From: Mactra quadrangularis
Taxonomy: Eukaryota > Mollusca > Bivalvia > Venerida > Mactridae
Assembly (NCBI GenBank): GCA_025267735.1
Contig: CM046308.1
Span: 32,663,267-32,727,266 of the forward strand
Reading direction: 5' to 3'
DNA: 64,000 nt
A model generated the notes under the pieces. The model saw only the letters and a program-made list of their open reading frames with translations, searched no databases and was not told the DNA's origin. Shown here piece after piece: positions 36,440 through 48,399 of this stretch (the first letter of the stretch is position 1; each line of letters opens with the position of its first letter). The position numbers and the translations under genes are program-made.

Positions 36440-38355
36440 GTTCTATCTGTGATACAAATGAACAACACAGATAAAGATATAATAGTGTCTGAATAAAAAA
36501 TACATTTTAAAAAAGACACTGATAATTTACTGTCCGTAAATCAATTCCACTCTTAATACAATCACGAATATTATTGATGATTCACAGTGTTTGTATAAAG
36601 CATTTTAATTGTGTAAAATAACTGCATCTACACTCCGTCTGTTGGATATGTTGATATAGATCCCTAAGGATATTACAGTCGGAGAATTGTGGGTATAGAA
36701 TTACATCAGATAATTAACAATAAGAAAGTTATATACTTAGTATGTAATATGCTTAAGTCATAGCATTTATTTTGATTATTTCTCCATATTTGTTCTCTGT
36801 GTACTGTCTGCTTACAGTGTCTAGTAACGCTCAGATATGTATGTATTTACACCAAGATTGGATAATTATAAGGCAATATTGTTTGTCTGAGATGTTTTTT
36901 ACAAATTTCATCAGTTTCGCGGGTGCTATTCAGATATTTTTGAATACTCTTTGTTAATAAAATGCGGATATTGCATTTTCATAACCAGTTCTTAGGCAAG
37001 TGAAATTGAATTTATTACAGAATACAGTCATTTACCTCATCACGCTATTTCATAGATGTATTATTGTATAAATATTCTCAATTTTGTTTCCTCAACAATA
37101 AATGCTTGAACTATATGCCTTGGTTTAAAATTGACACTGCACTACGCCGCGGTAAATCAAAGAAGTATACAGGAAACTACAACTTCAACCATGTGACAAA
37201 TAACAAAAAGTTTTGTTCAACAGCATCAACTTGTTACCACATATCTATGTTTCATCGTATTAGACCTTGAAGAAACATTCAAAGGTCCCCCGTACTTTCT
37301 TGAATACTGCAGAACTAAACACAGAATAAATTTCTTATGTTTTAATTGACTATTTACAGTATCTGAATAGTCCATTATTTAATTATCATTCTCTTCCAAC
37401 TGTTTGTCATTCACCTTAATGTTATTCACTCAGACGTGTATTGAAAGAATGGTGTATCATATGAACTGATAAATAATCGGACATACTGGTGCAAAAAAAT
37501 GTTTTCTCATAGATTTGTATCATAGACATGTATTTCCAAAAATGTTTGTTAGTCTTTTCCATTGCTTAGTTTTCGTCTAGGTCAATATCCGCTATGTCAG
37601 CTGATAACATAAAAAATATGACAGTTGTCCTACATTATTATTTGAGATGGAACCATACGCTATCTCGATAAATTATACAACTAAATATGTAGATGAGATA
37701 TAAGTCTTACATCGCGATTTATTAACCGACAAACAGTGTGCTTATATCATAGTTAGAGAAAAAGCTAATAACATACTTTCTATAAATACTGAAATTGAAG
37801 ATGGTTTTCAACAATCTCATCTAGGTTCTGTATTATCAAGCGTCTAACGACTGATTTTAGTCGTTAATCCTTTTATATTGTTTTGTTAAATTGAAGTAAG
37901 ATTTTTGATAATATGCTGCCCTGTATGCTAAACTAGAATAACCATTTTATTATCAAACAGAGAAAACTTCTTGTCGAGAAAGGTAGACATAAACACTATT
38001 TCGATGATTATTTCTTATCTTTCTGTGTTTATAAATGTATTTGCATTGGTAAACTTCAGTATACAACAATCATATTGCATTTCAAATGTATCCTATATGT
38101 CCTTTTAGTTCTTACTCAAATTCAACACGTTTAGGATATAAATGCTTTTGTTCCTGACAGATGCCCCATGGAATGTTAATTAAAGAAGGTGACATAAATA
38201 TCGTGACGTGATATACAACTCTGACTGAAGATCCAATCAGGAGTTATATTAGATCTATCACATTTTGTCATATTGTGTTTCAAACTGACAGATTGGCGTT
38301 ATAAATGTCAACAATAAAATGTAATATACTAGGGTCTATAACAATTGTATAATAG
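36440..38355. repeat. Diverged intronic repeat unit 3 (blocks A, C, B)
   Basis: Block A is at about 36531-36608. From 36552 the frame reads LNTITNIIDDSQCLYKAF before a stop, again matching units 1 and 2, but an ATG is no longer present. Block C is near 37582 (A-to-C about 1051 bases) and block B at about 38160-38355 (CAACTCTGACTGAAGATCCA). A block-B-like copy also occurs at 48400-48605. Confidence 0.55.
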
Positions 38356-39066
38356 CAATACACGGCTGAGTATAGATGATGTTATAGAAAAAAATATAAG
38401 TGTTTGATCTGGTAATGATATAGAAACTGTATCTTTGTAACTATACCGTTTTAATAGGTTTTGTATGGAAAAAGCTAACGTAGTAAACGTTCATTTTTTC
38501 ATATGTACCCAATTACCCCCCTTCTACAATAAATCAAAGCACTGAAAGTACTGATGGGGCGGGGCTCTTGAAAATTTTAAAACACTGATCATGACACTAC
38601 TATGATGTTATGAGAAACTAGCCTTAAAGTTGCCCTTTTCCAATCGACAGATGAATTTTTAATTTTTCATAATGATTGTGTCAGATAAATTGAATCATTG
38701 TTTATCGTCATAATGTTCTATTCAGTATGGGATTTTATATAATCAAAGATTAATTTTAAAACAAAAAAACGAAAGAGTTGTGAATAGTAGCCTATAGTGT
38801 CTGACTATATTGCTGTTACAAACTTCCCTCCTTTATGGTCATAGAATAAATCTTTATCCTTTTTACAAGGACCAGTCTTGTAACTTTTAATTTGTTGCAT
38901 AGACCTTTGTCCCTACAAAGCTGAAAACAATCCCTGTATCAGACTTATATTTCTGCCGACTCATCCACTCCACCACTAACAAACAAGGAGTATGCACTTG
39001 AGATACCGATATTAATGAATTCAGGAAACAACTTCATGCTCTTTTACCCAGTGTTCTTCGTTGATA
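38356..39066. other. Intron 1 interior, nothing recognised
   Basis: AT-rich; no open frame, repeat or RNA gene supported. Confidence 0.4.
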
Positions 39067-39068
39067 TA

Positions 39069-39412
39069 CAGTGCCTACCAAAAGTTTGGAGACAACAGAA
39101 ATTTATTATATCTTGATTCCAGTAATTGATTTTTTTAATACAATCATTTTTAATACATCACAGATTATCTATGATGAAATTAAAGCACATTTCATGAATG
39201 CACCACAGTTAATAGGTTTAACATCTGATATTCCAAAGCCTCAAAAATTAAGAGCAATGTAATTATTTTCTATCACATATTTTTAAGTAGAACTAAAATT
39301 AAAAAAATTAAGCAAAACTGACAAGTATTTAAAAGCAGTTTTGAAATATTTTATAACAGCAATTCAATAGGCCTACAAAGTGAAAATGTCTCCAAACTTT
39401 TGGTGGATACTG
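39069..39412. mobile_element. Tc1/mariner-type MITE (344 bp) with TA target duplication
   Basis: The left end CAGTGCCTACCAAAAGTTTG plus GAGACA and the inverted right end (reverse complement CAGTATCCACCAAAAGTTTG plus GAGACA) form terminal inverted repeats of about 26 bases with two or three mismatches. The element is flanked by TA at 39067-39068 and 39413-39414. The CAGT-initial end and TA duplication are the hallmark of the Tc1/mariner superfamily. The interior is AT-rich without transposase, so it would need an enzyme supplied in trans. Confidence 0.88.
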
Positions 39413-40790
39413 TATGTCGGCTGGCCATATTTGAGGCCAGATGCATTTGTTAGCAGTGTTTGATGATACTCGGATGCAATCGCAAGTTTTGAGCACTAAG
39501 TCTGATCTCAAGTTACATGAAGTTTAACACGGTTTTTAGTGGGTTAGGCATAACCTTGACAAGCAATGTATGCTTAAGTAGATTGACAGTACAGATTTGT
39601 TTGTAATCATTTATTACTATTAATTACTACACTTCAGTATGAAATGTACAATATATACAAACATTTTGAATGAACAATTTCAAGTTTTCAGCTGATACAA
39701 ATGTAATACCAGGTAATAAGAGTAAATAGACAAATAGTTAACACTGTAGGGTGACAATTCTCGATCTTCTCAGTACACTTATTTTTAAATGATGACTTGT
39801 ACACTTCCATGGAATAGGTATTTCAGCTGTGACATTAAAAAATAACATTAAGTGCCTAAATATAACCAGTTCTTCCTTAAATTCTGATAGGTGTGATAGA
39901 ATCTGAAGTTAATAATGATGCTCACTGTACATTTTACTAATAGAAAAGGCTGTTTCTAAATTAGTTCAATTACTATAATATCTAACCATTTACAATCCAT
40001 CAGGGTTATGGAGAAACTTCTCATAGAATATTAAAAAGAATCCATGGTGTACTATAGATTGTTACACATCATGTACATATATTAATGCAGTTCAAAATAC
40101 ATTTAAATGTTTATTTACACAAATATGTGAAGTAAAATATCTCAATGATACAATATTTTGCAACAGATTAAACAATAGCTTACTTAACATATTTAATGTT
40201 TTATATATAGTTATATACAGCAAATCAAGGATGACTTCAATGCTAATTGTTTTTGAGATACAGATGTTTGAAGTTAGTACGTATTGCACTATTATTGAAG
40301 TAAGAAATTGGTCACTTTTGAGCCATCTTTGAGGGCAACAATTTTAAAGAAAGAGAGTTCTCAGAGTCCCTTTATTCCATATATGTACTCACATTTAGGT
40401 AAATATTTGAATTCAATAATCATTTAGATTCTTATTTTTTCCTTTTTTGAGAAATGTTGATCGGAAATTGGCCCCGCGGCCAATTTGCGCAAAAAGTTAA
40501 TACAGAGCTGTAAGTCTTGATTTATAAATTGCTGTATTTTCTTTATTTTTCAAGATAATACTTATAGTCTGTCATTGACATTATTAAAGCTGGACCACAT
40601 TCCAGGTAATTTCTTCATCTGAGATTTGTCCAGGCTAAGCAGCAGGAGACATACATAATTGTGCTTTCTAACAAACAAGTCATTAATAGTTATAGGTGTT
40701 TCAATGTTTCTAATTTGAACTTTTTATTTAAATGTATTGCACATTTACACATTCTGGTCACACCAGTCAATCTCCATTTCATAAAGAATG

Positions 40791-40903
40791 TTACTTTAAA
40801 AAATCACCATGCCATTGTGTTTTACAGAAGACAGAAGGATTGACATCTCTTGGTCTTGAACTATGTCCACTTTGTTCTATGTGATCTGGTCTGTATGAAT
40901 TTC
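40791..40903 (-). CDS. Possible terminal exon of an unidentified minus-strand gene
   Basis: On the minus strand a strong acceptor (TTATTGTTTCAG) is followed, in phase, by 36 open codons (starting NSYRPDHIEQSGHSSRPRDV) ending in TAA at 40791-40793. It could belong with the THAP exon relic about 1 kb upstream, but the open frames of the two do not join without a stop or frameshift. No domain is recognised. Weak call. Confidence 0.22.
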
Positions 40904-41434
40904 CTGAAACAATAATTGTACAACAATTAAGAAATAAGCCAGGTTTGAATACTGGTTATTGTAATATACGCGCATGTAATTTGTATGATATCTGATTATC
41001 TTAGATATTTGAAAGAATATATTCAATATTTTCAACACTAACACAAGCATTTTGATAAAAGCTGAAAACCAAAATTAACTACATGTATGCAGCTAGAACA
41101 CACCATACTAAGATAAGTTCCCATCAATGAGTATTAAATGTGTCTATAGATGTTATTAGTTTTGCCCAAGTTTGCCAGAAGCAAGGGTTCAGTTCTTTGA
41201 ATCTTAATACAAATAAATAGATTACAGATGAGCCATGGTTAGCCTTGGCTGTATATAGGATATGTTAACTGTTAAGATGAATAGTATGTGATATTCATCA
41301 GCTCAATGATCTCTAATGGTGAAGCAACTACACAAGAAGTAGCATATTCCATACTAATGTCTGGTACTTTTCTGCATCCTTTTAGGATGTTTGGTTCAGT
41401 TCTTGTTTATGCAAAGTTTATGTAACCCGATAAA

Positions 41435-41560
41435 AATCCATGTTCCAAACTAAGATTAAAACCAACGACCTGACGAGTTGTAAGTGGACACTGTACCACA
41501 TCCCAATAAAAGCTAGCTTGAATGCAAAGGAGTACCAATGCCGTTTTATACCTCTGCTAC
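41435..41560 (-). repeat. tRNA-derived SINE copy 1 (reverse strand)
   Basis: Homologous to 41693-41820 about 258 bases away. Shared segments are AATCCATGTTNCAAACTAAG, AATAAAAGCTAGCTTGAATG and TTATACCTCTGCTAC. The B-box position is decayed here (AGATTAAAACC). Confidence 0.6.
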
Positions 41561-41692
41561 ACACATATCCCCTCATTAACAGAATTTGTCCGCGAATTCT
41601 TGGAGTTTCATTGTCTCTTTAGTCTATCTAACAGTGCAATCATACAATTCCTAGTGGGTTATTTATGTTGGACGCAAAATGCAAGCAGATAC

Positions 41693-41820
41693 AAATCCAT
41701 GTTGCAAACTAAGATTCGAACCCACAGCCTATTGAGTTCTTAGAGGACATTGTACAACATTGCCATAAAAGCTAGCTTGAATGCAAGGAGTACAAGCAAC
41801 ATATTATACCTCTGCTACAT
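41693..41820 (-). repeat. tRNA-derived SINE copy 2 (reverse strand)
   Basis: The minus strand reads GCTAGCTTTTATGGCAATGT (A-box region), then an anticodon-like CTCTAAGAACTCAATAG, then the perfect B box GGTTCGAATCT (41712-41722). This has the layout of a tRNA(Ser/Leu)-like head. It lies head-to-tail with copy 1. Confidence 0.7.
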
Positions 41821-41858
41821 TTACTTTATAAGCATTTAATGCAGTGAATAGTACTAAC

Positions 41859-42109
41859 CTTCATGTTTGTTATATGAATTCCATTTTCAAAGAATTCTAT
41901 TATATGTACTGGTTTTGCTGTGTCATACCCCATGTTGAGAGATCGTAATGAGTACATCAATGTTGGTTCCCATCACAAAATATGTGCAGCACAGCATACT
42001 GTAGAATTTTTGATTGGAGACCAAAGCTTGTTTCCACATACTCTTCCAACAACTTGCTTCCATTTGTCCCTTTGCTTCAGGATTGTAAGTGGCTGGAAAT
42101 CGAATCAAT
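41859..42109 (-). pseudogene. THAP-domain exon relic with frameshift and stop
   Basis: The exon is bounded by TTTATTTTTCAG and AAG|GTTAGT on the minus strand. It begins IRFPATYNPEAKGQ, corresponding to the FHRFP region of THAP zinc fingers. One base later in frame (extra base at about 42063) it continues WKQVVGRVCGNKLWSPIKNS, then TVCCAAHI, matching the THAP W-(S/V)P-VC-x2-H signature. A TGA follows in the position where related proteins have FVDGEPT, then EPT and LNMGYD resume in the same frame. Two lesions in 80 codons argue for a pseudogene. The N-terminal Cys pair of the THAP finger would be on an earlier exon that I could not find. THAP domains bind DNA and occur in both host genes and P-element-type transposases. 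Confidence 0.6.
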
Positions 42110-43098
42110 CTGAAAAATAAATTAAAATCAATAAGCTGATACAGTTCACCTCTTAATTATATGGTGCTTTCACCACTTTAAAAGTTTCAGACATATTACA
42201 AGTACAGCAAAATTGAAAAAATCAACTACTAGCAATCACTAGAAAGGCTCAGTTTTGTAAACTTTACAATTTAACATGAATACACATAATTGTTCACTGG
42301 TGATTGTCATTTGCCCTAGTTAATCTACTGAAAGCTATGGTGTGAAGGCCATAGAAAGCAGATAATTACCCCGTTTCACCCATGATAAAAGGTCATATGC
42401 AGCTGTGATATTGAATTCCTGTGCCTGTCCTGTAAAACTTGTATATTTATGTCAGTTAACAAGAAAATATTTCCATCAAGTGTCAACACATTAGTTTATG
42501 GACAAGTGATATTCTATCAAATTCAACAGTGTACTATTTTATTGTAATTTATCATTATCCACAGCATGTTTTTAATTCATAGTTTTCTAAGTACTTTTTA
42601 ACTTCTTAGTGCATTTCGAATCCAAGCAAGTAGTTCCTAGACCAATGCATATACTCAAATATCTATTACCTAAAAGGATTTTGACAGAAAACTGCGGCAA
42701 ATGAAAAACGAAAGTGAAAGTACAAACAGGGTCGCGAAAACCCATCACTCTTGCATCTGTCAAATGCTGTTGAATTGCGGTAGACTTAGGTCCATACTAC
42801 ATGAAATACAGTCGATCTTAGTGACGAGTTGAGTTAAATTGTTGTTTTGAAAATGTGTGTATTGTTACACCGGCAGTTTTTGCGATGAAAACTTCTCACG
42901 ATTTCCACTAATGATCAAATATCTAAGCTGCTATTTCTACATTTTTGGTCTGTCCACAGACGCATAATTTTTGTACACTTAGCAATATTATAAATTAGTT
43001 CAGATGAAGCCATGGACATGCAATCATATTGTAAAAATAATAACATCTATAGAGGCTCGCGTTTATAACGACAAATACAAAAACATTCATGTACTTAC

Positions 43099-43270
43099 TG
43101 TATCGAAAAATGCATGAGGTTCCGACATGTTGAATGTTTTGACTGATGCGTCACATGAGTCACGTGATAAATAACGTCCGCCCACTAATGGAGAAATCCC
43201 TGGCTATAAATAGATCAGGCTGATACTATTCTCCCAACTAATTAGAACGAAATTGCGGTAATTGCAAGCG
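43099..43270 (-). promoter_or_regulatory. Possible minus-strand first exon with promoter-like motifs
   Basis: On the minus strand an ATG at 43126-43128 opens ten codons (MSEPHAFFDT) ending at a consensus donor GTAAGTAC (43091-43098). Just upstream are TGACGCATC/TGACTCATGTGACGCATC-like AP-1/CRE motifs and a CACGTG E-box (43150-43170). A TATAAATAG box reads on the plus strand at about 43205-43213. These are composition-level signals only. Its phase does not match the THAP exon relic. Confidence 0.25.
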
Positions 43271-45570
43271 TTTATGGCATGATTCGGGTTATTTCTTTAC
43301 TAAGGATTGTTATTTACGTCAAATAGCATCATTTAAAACAATGATACAGAAATTAAAAGTCCTGTTCTCGCAATCCATTATGCGAAACTGTAATTAACCG
43401 AATTAGGTCGACTTGCCAATTCTCCTTTGCGTGTTTTTGTCGTCATTTGTTGCTCTATTGCCGGATGAAAAATCTAATCTATGGAAATAAGTCGCAGGCG
43501 ATTATCATGATAACATACTAACCCGAAATATCCGAATCAATTTTTGCAGTAATGATATGCGGAGTGGATCGGGTTTTTTGCTTAAATTCAATGCTCGGAG
43601 CTGAAATTACGGTTTGTTAACTCTGGACGTGGCTAAAGCCCCGCCCAAAAACGGACATATTTGAAATCAAAACAAGACATGTAATCTGAAAACCACATTA
43701 AAGCCGGATTTAAAAACTTAAAAGCCAAAATTACAAAGGAATAATAAAGGCAGGTAGAATTGTGGTTACTGTCTAATTCTGTTCATAGCATAATATGTTA
43801 TCATTGTATGAAGTTTCATAAAGACCTGACAATAACTGGCAGAAATATATGGTAAAGATAAACTTAAACGCAATTGTTGACGACACCGGACGCTCGACCG
43901 CCTGCTCGCCCGGGTTTCGCCAAACTATAAGCCGAATATTTCGTTGAAAAATCTGGCTAATGATACGCAAAATAACATATCATCATATTAAAGCATGGAA
44001 TGTGAATTATGCCAATATGGATAAGAGGTAAAGCTGTGAATATAAAAACACAGTTCTATAGATTTGGCTTATCTTCATCCAATCATCCTTTCGTCAATTT
44101 TAAAATACATAAAAACTTTTCGGTATTACATTGGAACTTCATATTAACTATGTCTAAAAATACTGAAATATTTCATTTTTTCTCATTTTCATTTATGGAG
44201 ATTTTTATGTATCTTATATACGCAATTCAATACAATCTTTTAGTAACGAGGTCGTCTTGACAAAAGAAATGTTTTTACTCAACTCACAAAACCGTTTTAG
44301 CGGAGTTCAGGGCTCTTCTTTATAAGTATTGTACTTTAAATGAAATATTTATGTATAAACCGTGGCTATTGTGTAGCATTCCATTTTTTTCATCGGATAG
44401 TATGATTGAATAGAAAATTAATATGAAATTGTTACCAGATCCAGAATTTCCTTGCCTTTTATGAATAAGAAATTTAATACTCTACTATGAAAAAGTCTTT
44501 TTGGAGATCCTTTGTCAATTCTAGTTTATTTGTATGGTATAAAAATATATATTGGAAAACAATAATAGCTTCTGGATAAAAATATTTGCTTTGTACCATA
44601 ATTTAATATTTTGGAGATACCACTACTTTTCTATTGCTTGTAACTAAAATGAGAAAAACTTTAAAGGTTACAATCAAGTTAAAAAGCAAACTCATCAAAC
44701 TAAAGCTGTAGCTGTAGAAAAAGTTGTGGTGTCGGCTTATTGAATGTACCACTTAATTGTCATATTTTTTACATCGATTTGCAGTTATATTTTACACTTT
44801 ATTACGCCCTCCCTTATGTAACATAATTAGTTTACAAATTTTGTAACCATTTTGTCAAATTAAATGTACATACATGTTTAAATACTTTCTATGATCATAT
44901 CAAAGCATTATAGCATACTCACATTGATTTAATGACTGTAATTTCCTACCCTTCAGTCATATATGGGTTCCAAAACAATTGAACTGGAAAAGAGTATCAC
45001 ATGTATGGTGCATGGCGTTTCACAAATGCCAGACAAAAAGTTGCAATTCACTCATATTTTAGTAGGTTTGTATATTGACATGTGAGTTGTTATAGAGAAA
45101 TGCCACTCATATCAAGATACATATATATGTATAAAATTTTATTATGATTGCAACCTATAACCATCTAAATTTTACAATTTTATTTTTAAGCAGCAGCTTT
45201 TCACATCTTAAAATTTATAATGAGCTATCTATATATATTTAATATAAATTAGTTCACTGTCGTAAAACAGTTAATAAAATTGGGCCTTATTTAGATATAA
45301 AAGTGAATATATACTTAACGAAACATCCATTTTGTAGAACATTTTTTACAATATGTTGAGCACAACTAATAAAACAAGAGACGTATTGATGAACTTGACC
45401 GAGTAACCACGGCTGTGTGCATTTAGTATATTTGCAAGACAAAACGCAATAAAATCAACGCATCTGATTGTTTAATGAGGAACATAAAACTTGTCATTAG
45501 CAATCAGACATACAATTTGTGACATGCGTGGTTTTGTTCTCGTACAGCTATAACCTAGAGTACTCAAGGG
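43271..45570. other. Intron 1 interior; one GC-richer patch, no gene recognised
   Basis: A GC-richer patch at about 43875-43925 (CACCGGACGCTCGACCGCCT) stands out against AT-rich flanks and may be repeat-derived. No coding exon is supported; the 65-codon minus frame crossing it has no domain. Confidence 0.4.
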
Positions 45571-45845
45571 ATATCAAATGGATTTCAGATAAAGTCCATG
45601 CAATCAGACTTTAAAACCTTCAATCATTGTTACTTAAAAGAAATTTATTGCACAATAATACCTAATGGCAAAAACTTAAACAGTTTGGTTGAACAAGATA
45701 ACTATGTTATCTCCTTTAAACTCAGAAAGCACTAAGGATACAAAACACATTTATGTATAATTAAATCCTTTTGCAATTGACCGAAAGGCTAAACATGCTG
45801 GTTCAGAAGTTATAATTGCAAGTCGTAACATGGAATCGTTTATCG

Positions 45846-45985
45846 ACAGAATTGTTGCATTTATTAGTTACTCTTTACCCAATGGTAATCATTCATTCAT
45901 TGAAGGTTTTCAAGCAGTTGAGAGAATCTTAAACAGATATCTCTCATGATGCACAGTTCTGATTAATATTGAATTGAGACTTGTC
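45846..45985. repeat. Block E, copy 2 of a duplicated intronic segment
   Basis: Matches 27895-28030, including ACCCAATGGTAATCATTCAT and AATCTTAAACAGATATCTC followed by ATGATGCAC. Same strand and order as copy 1. Confidence 0.7.
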
Positions 45986-46046
45986 TTACATTACGGAATA
46001 GATGTAATCTAAAATACGCGGATGGCTTATAGAGTTATTGTATGCC

Positions 46047-46375
46047 TAGTTCTGCCTGGCTAGATCAGTTGGTAGCTCGCAAGTCTAATGATCGAGGGGT
46101 CATGGGTTCGATTTTCGAGCGGGGCGTACTTTCGTGGAGCTTGGACATGAAATTTTTTCTACTGCCATTTTCCCTCCTACCAATGATTCTTAGTTATGCA
46201 GGACAGTTGTCAGTCACTGACGAAAGTATGCGCTTAGTAGTTGGTTAACAGCTAAATCCAGAGATTTAGCCTTTCCAGGAATAGTGATTAGGATGACTGG
46301 CAGCCGTTATATCACCGATACAATGTGTTGCTACGGCGTAAACACACCCCCACAAAAAATGCCTAGTTTCTGCTT
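46047..46375 (+). repeat. tRNA-derived SINE (plus strand)
   Basis: An A-box-like TGGCTAGATCAGTTGG (46057-46072) and B box GGTTCGATTTT (46105-46115) have tRNA-like spacing. A SINE body follows with CAGTTGTCAGTCACTGACGA (46205-46224), GTATGCGCTTAGTAGTTGGTT and AGATTTAGCC. This order resembles V-SINE-type families described in molluscs (RUDI-like); the family name is a guess. The 68-codon frame crossing it (46042-46248) is not a gene. The 3' limit is uncertain. Confidence 0.75.
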
Positions 46376-48399
46376 AGGTGATATACTAAACTTATTCACT
46401 CGTTTGACTAGAGAACAGGAAACACATCTTATCAGAACACAGAAAATAATTATTTAAAGAAAGTTAAGATTTCATTCCAGAGTTATGTCTATACAAATGC
46501 TGGGTTAAGGATCAAATTTGCTGATATCATCACATTTCTAAAATGTAAACAACATCTTATATTCAATCTAAATTAAGATAAGCTACTTTAATTCAATAGA
46601 TGTCTTATTTTGATAAATATTTGGATAGATAAGACAAATATAAACATATTTTTAGCAAAGTTACATAAACTTATCACAAAACTGCAACTAGTAGTCTATG
46701 ATCTAAGTATTTTATGATTACTTTATGATGTTGCTATGCTGTTGTCAATAATTTTGACTTTCGGTCATATAACCTATCAATGTTTCAGACACCAAATAAT
46801 TTTAACGCAAGTTATAAAATGTTAAAGACATACAGAACATGAACAAATGCCCTAAGGTATAATTTTAAATATACATATTTTTTCTTGGCTCATTTGAACA
46901 TAAAATTGACTGAGCTAATGAAGATTTGTAGTAAAGTTTAGACAATTTACATATTTTTGTAGTTTCATAAAATTATATCAAAATTCCGTCTATTTCAAAT
47001 TTAAAAGGGTGTCTTTTTGTTAAAGCATTATATCTTTAGTCATCTTATTTACAGAGTCTTAGTTTTTTTGTTTTTTATTGTTTACCTAGTTCCCAGATAA
47101 CATACGGCTATAGATCAATTTCACAGACTAATATATTACTTTTATGTTGTTATGTGTATTGCTTATTTAATTACGATTTCTAAAACATTTGTCATGGTTT
47201 GAGAAAAAAGTGCCAACACATTTAAATAATACAAACATTTGTTTGCTTTGTAGGTATTTATAAGGGTATTATAAGTGAAAATGCAGTATGATTGCATTGA
47301 TGACAGAAAATAATAAACATTTGTATTGCTCCATGGAACACAAGATTATCGATTTACTATTATTTTTACATAACCGATATCCGTGAATGCAAAATGCATG
47401 TTCATTTACATGGTTACATACGAAATCAATATGTATAAAGAGATATTGAATTGTATAATTGCACTATCAATTGATCACAATATTAATGCAAATTCTCAAG
47501 CTATATGAAAATGATATGTGAGAACGTAATTTGCAATGCTTGTGGTCTTTTTCTTCCCATACCTTTGTGTTAACATGATATTTATCATTTTATGAAACAC
47601 GTGTTGTTTATATGCTTTTGATAATATATTTCAAATTTCGTCATTAAATATTTTTGCTTTCATCTAGTTTTAATTTTTTACAGTGTTGTTTGTGATGGCT
47701 TTATAAATAAAACCCATATTTTAATTACATAACCGCGTCATTTCTTAACCAACATACTAGGTTTGGTAGTCTTCATCACCATGAGAATGATAAATGACAT
47801 TATCAGTTACAATACTTGTGACTTATTCCTTGCTTTATTTATTATATGCGTAACAAAAATGAATCCACATACTAGGTGTATGGAGTAATACTTGCAAGGT
47901 ATTGTGGAATGGAAGGGCAGAATGAATATCTGTAGTAGTTTTCAATATTTATGATATCACAGTGTTTTGCTGTTATTAATGTTTATCATGTTTATTCTAA
48001 GTAATGTCCGCTTTGAAAATCGATACATCCCGGTTGTTTGAGACAAATCCATATTTACATGCAAAATCAGGCAAAGTTGTTGTACGGGGTTTATTATGGC
48101 AACATTGTGAGATATACTTCGTTGTTAATAATTGCCTTGAACCACTACCGCATAAAGCGATTATCTTAAAGTACGTATACATTTAAAAAACAAGTAATAA
48201 CATTTCATTGACAGACGCTTCAGTGCATATATTAATTGGTCCATTCGTCTGTCTGGCTATATGTATATTGTTTTCAAACCCTTTGTGAATCACGACTGAT
48301 TCTATTATCAGTATATATACCCTGGATGTTTTAATGTACAATGTTCTGCACGACACTGTCAATTTACTGAGAACTTACATTATCGACACGCTCATAAAT
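46376..48399. other. Intron 1 interior, nothing recognised
   Basis: AT-rich; opposing 60-codon frames at 47997-48186 lie on both strands and carry no domain. Confidence 0.4.

Noticed and set aside
42350..42440. Possible minus-strand exon QAQEFNITAAYDLLSWVKR between an AG and a GT
   Set aside because: Its phase does not join to the THAP relic or to the ten-codon candidate exon without a stop; too short to stand alone.
46042..46248. 68-codon plus-strand frame
   Set aside because: Lies entirely within the tRNA-derived SINE.
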